From assembly GCA_017470145.1 (NCBI GenBank), contig JAFUFB010000013.1:62001-126000 (forward strand): DNA of 64,000 nucleotides, in the 5' to 3' direction. Each line of letters starts with the position of its first letter. The first letter of the stretch is position 1. This document shows positions 59,464 to 64,000 of the stretch, piece by piece. The stretch comes from Clostridia bacterium. Its GTDB lineage: Bacteria; Bacillota; Clostridia; Christensenellales; Aristaeellaceae. Both the position numbers and the translations under genes were made by a program. The notes under the pieces were generated by a model, which was given only the letters and a program-made list of their open reading frames with translations, was not told the DNA's origin and did not search any database.

Positions 59464-59491
59464 TGATACCACGATTGTTTCCGGGAGGCAA
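59463..59491 (-). promoter_or_regulatory. Promoter of the PHP gene
   Basis: Minus-strand -35 TTGCCT (59486-59491), 17-bp spacer, -10 TATCAT (59463-59468). The start near 59456 lies in the hairpin's first arm, so this transcript should have a free Shine-Dalgarno. Confidence 0.6.
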
Positions 59492-59493
59492 CA

Positions 59494-60234
59494 TCAGATT
59501 TCCGCCGCAAATCGATCAAACTGGAAACAGATATTCTCCTTCTGATGGGCATCGCTGGAGAGGATCAGCTTTGCTCCTCGCTCCTTTAGGTAAGTCCGGA
59601 TTTCCTTCGCGGGATAGGCGTCCGTCCGATATCCCCGGGAGATGGCGCCGGTGTTGACCTCGAAGGTCTTTCCCGTACGCAGCAGCGTCTCCGCCGCCCC
59701 CTGCCAGGCTGCCCGGTATCGGGGATGGGCTGGATCGAACCATCTCCGCTGTTCGTTGAATTTTGACACCAGGTCAAAATGGCCGATGATGTCGCATTTC
59801 GTCTGTCGAACCACATCCGCCTCCAGCTGGAAAAAGGCTTCCGTCAGGGCGTACCAGTCCCCGCCGAAATAGGTTTCGCAGTCCCGCTCCATCCGCTCCG
59901 GCATCCAGTCCACGCACAGATAATAGCCATCCGGCATGCGCATGGCGTGCACCGACCCAATGACATAATCATACTCGGAAAAATCATCGGAGTAGTAGTC
60001 CCGCTCCAGCCCGCATTTGATCTCGATTTGCCCGGCATAGGCCTCCTTCAGCCGGCGCAATTCCTGATGATAGGCGGGAATGTTTTCTGCCGGCATGCAG
60101 ACCTCGTCCCAGTCCGCGTGGGAGTGGTCAGAAATACCGTACTGGTGCAGGCCTTTGGCGATGGCCTCTTGCACCATCTCCTCCGGGGAATGGGCGCCGT
60201 CGGAAAAGGAGGAATGGGTATGCAAATCCATCAT
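59494..60234 (-). CDS. hisJ: Histidinol-phosphatase, PHP (HisJ) type
   Basis: A 246-residue PHP-family phosphatase that makes histidinol from histidinol phosphate. It shows [53 protein letters not shown] and SSDAHQKEN. It begins 4 bases before the hisIE stop and is the last gene of the operon, so the assignment fits both sequence and context. Confidence 0.93.
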   Translation of the reverse strand: MMDLHTHSSFSDGAHSPEEMVQEAIAKGLHQYGISDHSHADWDEVCMPAENIPAYHQELRRLKEAYAGQIEIKCGLERDYYSDDFSEYDYVIGSVHAMRMPDGYYLCVDWMPERMERDCETYFGGDWYALTEAFFQLEADVVRQTKCDIIGHFDLVSKFNEQRRWFDPAHPRYRAAWQGAAETLLRTGKTFEVNTGAISRGYRTDAYPAKEIRTYLKERGAKLILSSDAHQKENICFQFDRFAAEI

Positions 60235-60884
60235 TTCGCCGTCATCTTCTCCTGCTTTACTTTGTGATCGATCACATGCCGGCCAGCCAGCTCGTTCCGA
60301 ATCTCCTCCAGGCTGATGCCCGCTTCCACCATCAGCACCATCACGTGATAGGCCAGGTCCGCAATTTCATAAATGGTTTCCTTCTTGTCCTGGTCCTTGG
60401 CGGCGATGATCACCTCCGTGGATTCCTCTCCCACCTTTTTCAGGATCTTATCCAGCCCCTTCTCGAAAAGATAGGTGGTATAGGAGCCCTCCTTCTTTTC
60501 CGCCTTCCGGCCCTGCAGCAGCTCGTACAGCCCCTGATAGGTAAAATCCTGCCTGGATTCGCTGATATACAGGGGATCATTGAAGCAGCTGTCCGTCCCC
60601 AAATGGCAGGCCGGGCCGTCCTTTTCCACCAGCACCACCAGGGCGTCCCGGTCACAGTCAGCGGTGATGGACACGATGTGCTGATAGTTCCCGCTGGTTT
60701 CCCCCTTCAGCCACAGCTCCTGCCTGCTACGGCTCCAGAAGCAGGTCAGCCCCTTTTCCAGGGAAATAGCCAGGCTCTCCCGGTTCATGTAAGCCAGGGT
60801 CAGCACTTTGCGGCTCTTTGCGTCCACCACAATAGCGGGAATCAAGCCCTTTTCGTCGAATTTCAAATCCTCAATTGTTAACAT
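60231..60884 (-). CDS. hisIE: Phosphoribosyl-AMP cyclohydrolase / phosphoribosyl-ATP diphosphatase
   Basis: A 217-residue bifunctional enzyme for steps 2 and 3 of histidine synthesis. The HisI half has [16 protein letters not shown] and [19 protein letters not shown] with its metal-binding Cys and Asp residues; the HisE half has [22 protein letters not shown]-type helices and [10 protein letters not shown]. Confidence 0.96.
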   Translation of the reverse strand: MLTIEDLKFDEKGLIPAIVVDAKSRKVLTLAYMNRESLAISLEKGLTCFWSRSRQELWLKGETSGNYQHIVSITADCDRDALVVLVEKDGPACHLGTDSCFNDPLYISESRQDFTYQGLYELLQGRKAEKKEGSYTTYLFEKGLDKILKKVGEESTEVIIAAKDQDKKETIYEIADLAYHVMVLMVEAGISLEEIRNELAGRHVIDHKVKQEKMTAK

Positions 60885-60896
60885 GCTTTTCTCCTT

Positions 60897-61655
60897 TTAT
60901 ACTCTGGCGGGAATGCCCGCCGCTTTCATCGCCTGTTTCAAATCGCTGATGCTGACCTCTCCGAAATGAAAGATGGAAGCGGCCAGCCCGGCGTCCACCC
61001 CGGGAATGGACTGGAACAGCGTCAGAAAATCCTGAATTTTCCCCGCGCCGCCGCTGGCGATGACGGGCACCTTCGCCACTTCGCATACCTTTTCCAGCAT
61101 CTCCAGGTCAAAGCCCTGCTTTACGCCGTCGGTGTCGATGGAGTTGACCACCACTTCTCCCGCGCCGTCTCCCACGCCCCGGCGAATCCATTCCAGGGCT
61201 TCCAGGCCCGTGTTTTCCCTGCCGCCCTTGGCAAACACCCGGAAAACGCCGTCCACCCGTTTCACGTCCACGCTCAGCACCACGCACTGGTCGCCATATT
61301 TCTTCGCCGCCTGACCGATGAGGGAGGGATCGCGAATGGCCCCGGAATTCACCGACACCTTGTCTGCCCCGCATTTTAACACCCGGTCAAAGTCCCCCAC
61401 GGTGTTGATGCCGCCCCCCACCGTCAGGGGGATAAACACCTGCCGGGCCGTTTCCGTCAGGATGTCTGTAAACAGGGCCCGGCCCTCCGCAGAGGCGGTA
61501 ATATCGTAGAACACCAGCTCGTCCGCCCCTCGCTCGGAGTACATTTTCGCCAGCCGCACCGGGCTGTCCACGTCCCCCAGGCCTTGAAAATTGACGCCCT
61601 TCACTACCCGGCCGTTCTTTACATCCAGGCAGGGAATAATCCGTTTTGTAATCAT
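60897..61655 (-). CDS. hisF: Imidazole glycerol phosphate synthase, cyclase subunit
   Basis: A 252-residue (beta/alpha)8 barrel that works with HisH. It begins MITKRIIPCLDVKNGRVVKG, with the catalytic Asp11, and has LTVGGGINTVGDFDRVL and VIASGGAGKIQDF. Confidence 0.97.
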   Translation of the reverse strand: MITKRIIPCLDVKNGRVVKGVNFQGLGDVDSPVRLAKMYSERGADELVFYDITASAEGRALFTDILTETARQVFIPLTVGGGINTVGDFDRVLKCGADKVSVNSGAIRDPSLIGQAAKKYGDQCVVLSVDVKRVDGVFRVFAKGGRENTGLEALEWIRRGVGDGAGEVVVNSIDTDGVKQGFDLEMLEKVCEVAKVPVIASGGAGKIQDFLTLFQSIPGVDAGLAASIFHFGEVSISDLKQAMKAAGIPARV

Positions 61656-62365
61656 TCTGCCTCCTTCATGGCCGCCCGCAGGTCGATGGCCCCGGTGTAC
61701 CAGGCTTTGCCGATGATGGCGCCATACAGGTTCATCGCCCGCAGGGCCCGCACATCCTCCAGGGTGGATACGCCGCCGCTGGCGGTGATCTGCAGGCTCA
61801 GCTCCTGGCTCAGCTGGCGGTACAGCTCCCGATTGGTCCCCCGCATAGCCCCGTCTCGGCTGATGTCGGTGCAGATTAGGGTTTTCACCCCCTGCCGAGC
61901 CATCTTTTCGCAGAATTCCAGGAAGGGATAGGCGGAGTTTTCCGTCCAGCCCCGGATGGAAACATATCCATCCCGGATGTCCACCCCCACGGCGATGCGC
62001 TCGCCGTATTGGTCCAGGGCCTCCGCCAGAAAGTCCGGATCCTGCACCGCGGCCGTGCCCAGGATGACCCGGTCAAGCCCATTGTCCAGATAAGTCCGAA
62101 CCGTGTCCATTCCCCGGATGCCGCCGCCAATTTCACAAAACAGACCGGTTTCTTCTTTGAGTTGCAGCACCGTTTTCAGGTTGGGAGCGGTGCCCTCCCG
62201 GGCGCCCTCCAGGTCCACCAGGTGCACGTGGGTGGCCCCCTGGGCCACGAACTGCCGCCCCACTTCCGCCGGGCGCTCGCTGTACACTGTCATCTGGGTG
62301 TAGTCCCCCTTCAGCAGGCGAACCGCCTTCCCTTCGTAGAGGTCAATGGCCGGAAAAATGATCAT
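61652..62365 (-). CDS. hisA: Phosphoribosylformimino-5-aminoimidazole carboxamide ribotide isomerase
   Basis: A 237-residue barrel with IFPAIDLYEGKAVRLLKGDY at the start, EIGGGIRGMDTVRTYL and TASGGVSTLEDVRAL, as in HisA. It overlaps hisF by four bases. Confidence 0.96.
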   Translation of the reverse strand: MIIFPAIDLYEGKAVRLLKGDYTQMTVYSERPAEVGRQFVAQGATHVHLVDLEGAREGTAPNLKTVLQLKEETGLFCEIGGGIRGMDTVRTYLDNGLDRVILGTAAVQDPDFLAEALDQYGERIAVGVDIRDGYVSIRGWTENSAYPFLEFCEKMARQGVKTLICTDISRDGAMRGTNRELYRQLSQELSLQITASGGVSTLEDVRALRAMNLYGAIIGKAWYTGAIDLRAAMKEAE

Positions 62366-62371
62366 CTTTTC

Positions 62372-63010
62372 TCATTCCCTCTCCATTTCGCAAAATGCTT
62401 GCAGGATTCGCAGTCCCGTCTGGCCGCTCTTCTCCGGATGGAACTGACAGCCCATCACGTTCCCTTTTCCGACGCAGGCGGTCAGGGAAGCCCCGTATTC
62501 CGTATCCGCGATCAGGGAATCCTCGCAGCCCGTGGCGGCGTAGGAGTGGACGAAGTACACATACTCCCCTTCTCGTAGATACTTCATCAGCGGGCTTTCC
62601 CGCCGGAAGCGCAGGGCATTCCATCCCATTTGAGGGATTTTCAACTGCTCCTCCGGGTCGGCGCCTGCCTCCGTCAGGATCTCCCGAATGGGACGCACCG
62701 TTCCCGCCAGCAGACCCAGCCCCGAGTGTTCCCCGTATTCCATGCTCTTTTCGAACAGCAGCTGCATGCCCAGACAGATGCCCAGCAGCGGGCGCCCCGC
62801 AGCGGCGGCATCCTTCACCACCAGATCCAATCCCGTAGCCCGCAGCTTCTCCGCCGCGTCGGCAAAGGCCCCCACTCCAGGCAGAATCACCCGATCCGCC
62901 TGCAAAATCTCCGCCGGATCAGCGGTAATCCTGGGCGCATCCCCCAGGGCTTCTAGGCTGCTGCGCAGGGAAAACAAATTCCCCACGCCGTAATCCACAA
63001 TGGCTGTCAT
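62372..63010 (-). CDS. hisH: Imidazole glycerol phosphate synthase, glutaminase subunit
   Basis: A 212-residue class I amidotransferase subunit with the nucleophile in GICLGMQLLFE and the His/Glu pair in CQFHPEKSG. It feeds ammonia to HisF. Confidence 0.96.
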   Translation of the reverse strand: MTAIVDYGVGNLFSLRSSLEALGDAPRITADPAEILQADRVILPGVGAFADAAEKLRATGLDLVVKDAAAAGRPLLGICLGMQLLFEKSMEYGEHSGLGLLAGTVRPIREILTEAGADPEEQLKIPQMGWNALRFRRESPLMKYLREGEYVYFVHSYAATGCEDSLIADTEYGASLTACVGKGNVMGCQFHPEKSGQTGLRILQAFCEMERE

Positions 63011-63014
63011 GGCT

Positions 63015-63602
63015 TTATAGCATTCCTTTCGTCGACGGAATTTCCCCGGCCAGGGTGGGATCGATCTCCACCGCTTCCTTCAAGGCCCGGGCCACGCTTT
63101 TGAAGGTTCCCTCCAGAATGTGATGACTGTTGGCGCCGGCCAGCTGACGAATGTGCAGGGTGCACCGGGCATGGCGAACAAACCCCTGAAAGAATTCCTC
63201 CCCCAGCTCCGTATCAAAGGTGCCCACCTTTTCCGTAGGAATCTGCAGGCTGTAACCCAGATAGCTGCGGCCGCTGAGATCCACCGCCGAGAGGATCAGG
63301 GTTTCGTCCATGGGCAACAGCCGCTGCCCATAGCGACGGATGCCCTTCTTCTCTCCCAAGGCCTGGTCGAAGGCCTGGCCCAGGGCAATGCCGATATCCT
63401 CTACGCTGTGGTGGTCGTCCACCCAGGTGTCCCCCTTGCAGGAAACCTGCAGATCAAACCGACCGTGGCGGGCGAAAAGCTCCAGCATGTGGTTCAAAAA
63501 GCCCACTCCGGTGTCGATTTCACATTTTCCGGCGCCGTCCAGGTTCAGGGCGACCCGGATGTCCGTCTCTCCTGTTTTTCGGATGATTTCCGCTGTCCGC
63601 AT
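63015..63602 (-). CDS. hisB: Imidazoleglycerol-phosphate dehydratase
   Basis: A 195-residue dehydratase with DTGVGFLNHMLELFARH, HHSVEDIGIALGQA and the second His-rich motif HHILEGTFKSVARALK. The ATG at 63602 follows GGAGG; the longer upstream frame lies in hisC and is not used. It is monofunctional, without the phosphatase fused in enterobacteria, consistent with the separate hisJ. Confidence 0.96.
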   Translation of the reverse strand: MRTAEIIRKTGETDIRVALNLDGAGKCEIDTGVGFLNHMLELFARHGRFDLQVSCKGDTWVDDHHSVEDIGIALGQAFDQALGEKKGIRRYGQRLLPMDETLILSAVDLSGRSYLGYSLQIPTEKVGTFDTELGEEFFQGFVRHARCTLHIRQLAGANSHHILEGTFKSVARALKEAVEIDPTLAGEIPSTKGML

Positions 63603-63604
63603 CT

Positions 63605-64000
63605 TTATTCCTCCAGCAGCTGTTGAACCGCGTGAACCAGGGTTTCCATTTCCTCCTGGGCGCCGATGGTGATCCGGCTCCAATCCCGAATCCGCTCCTG
63701 ATCGAACCAGCGAATCAGGATTCCCTTCTCCCGCAGAGCGTCCCGCAGCCGGGAGCCCGGGAAGGCGGGATGCCGGACGAAGAGGAAATTTGTTCGGCTG
63801 TCCGTCATTTCGAAGCCCATCTCCTCCAACCGGGCCCGGGTCCAGCTTCGGGTTTCGCACACCTTTTTCACGTTTTCTAAATTGTATTCGTCCGCCTCCA
63901 GGCAGGCGATCCCCGCGGCCTGGGCCAGCCGGTCCACGTTGTAAGGATTGGTGGAATACTGCATGGTCTTCATTTCCTGAATCCGCTCCGGAGCCGCCGC
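63605..64000 (-). CDS. hisC: Histidinol-phosphate aminotransferase, 5' end outside window
   Basis: The frame is open to the right edge, so the N-terminus and catalytic lysine are missing. What remains (PYNVDRLAQAAGIA, TDSRTNFLFVRHPAFPGSRL, GILIRWFD, RITIGAQEEMETLVHAV) is the C-terminal part of the fold-type I aminotransferase HisC. It ends 2 bases before hisB. Confidence 0.92.
   Translation of the reverse strand, partial: AAAPERIQEMKTMQYSTNPYNVDRLAQAAGIACLEADEYNLENVKKVCETRSWTRARLEEMGFEMTDSRTNFLFVRHPAFPGSRLRDALREKGILIRWFDQERIRDWSRITIGAQEEMETLVHAVQQLLEE

Noticed and set aside
1-64000. tRNA genes, insertion sequences, prophage or integrase genes
   Set aside because: No cloverleaf, transposase, integrase or inverted-repeat element was recognised in any gap.

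Overview
The window looks like a chromosomal segment of a GC-rich, obligately anaerobic member of the Bacillota (Clostridia). The evidence is the set of families and their order: miaB-ricA-mutS-mutL-miaA, pcrA-ligA, scpA-scpB, murB-rapZ-whiA, the TIGR03960/TIGR03936 radical-SAM pair, type III glutamine synthetase, a rubrerythrin with an N-terminal rubredoxin, a transketolase split into two subunits, and Shine-Dalgarno sequences of the AAGGAGG type. A Christensenellales-like gut or rumen lineage is my guess only. Almost every gene is on the minus strand. The exceptions are a cobalamin-riboswitch gene (33869-34324), the CCA-adding enzyme (49436-50746) and one small membrane protein (54324-54815). 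I found no phage, insertion sequence, CRISPR array, tRNA or rRNA.

Layout from left to right. 1-2692: two FAD oxidoreductases related to anaerobic glycerol-3-phosphate dehydrogenase; the first is cut by the window edge. 2708-6721: dnaX, a ComEA-like protein, cysS and a secreted/anchored unknown. 6846-9289: an acidic unknown and the split transketolase. 9378-28755: about 19 kb of co-directional, often overlapping housekeeping genes (yerC-like regulator, pcrA, ligA, a membrane protease, scpA/scpB, two radical-SAM-linked proteins, RNase G, miaB, ricA, mutS, mutL, miaA, ynbB-like). 28942-33501: glutamine synthetase III, an unknown, rubrerythrin and a cation diffusion facilitator. 33539-34372: a divergent promoter pair and a cobalamin riboswitch controlling a small secreted transcobalamin-like (DUF4430) protein.

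34488-39565 is a metal-homeostasis unit: an SmtB/CzrA-type repressor with its palindromic operator, a P-type ATPase with a histidine-rich N-terminus, a COG0523 GTPase with a long His/Asp/Glu loop, a second GTPase fused to a DUF1980/YcgQ-like domain, and a small unknown. 39665-46497: a GH3 glycosidase coupled to a multi-membrane GT-C-like protein, then whiA, rapZ and murB, with no yvcK between rapZ and whiA. 46615-50746: secG, a GntR regulator, a small unknown, an AlaX-type editing protein and cca. 50835-54210: the alpha ribosomal operon (rpsM-rpsK-rpsD-rpoA-rplQ) behind its own promoter and a roughly 330-nt, GC-rich leader that looks like a structured RNA. 54872-58533: a GldF/GldG-like ABC-2 export module with a DUF4340 protein but no ATPase gene. 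58658-64000: a stand-alone PHP hydrolase and the histidine operon hisC-hisB-hisH-hisA-hisF-hisIE-hisJ, with hisC cut by the window edge.

The features most worth a second look are the alpha-operon leader RNA, the His-rich metal operon with its GTPase-DUF1980 fusion, the back-to-back promoters of the cobalamin/CDF pair, and two junctions where an intrinsic terminator overlaps the start site of the next transcript.
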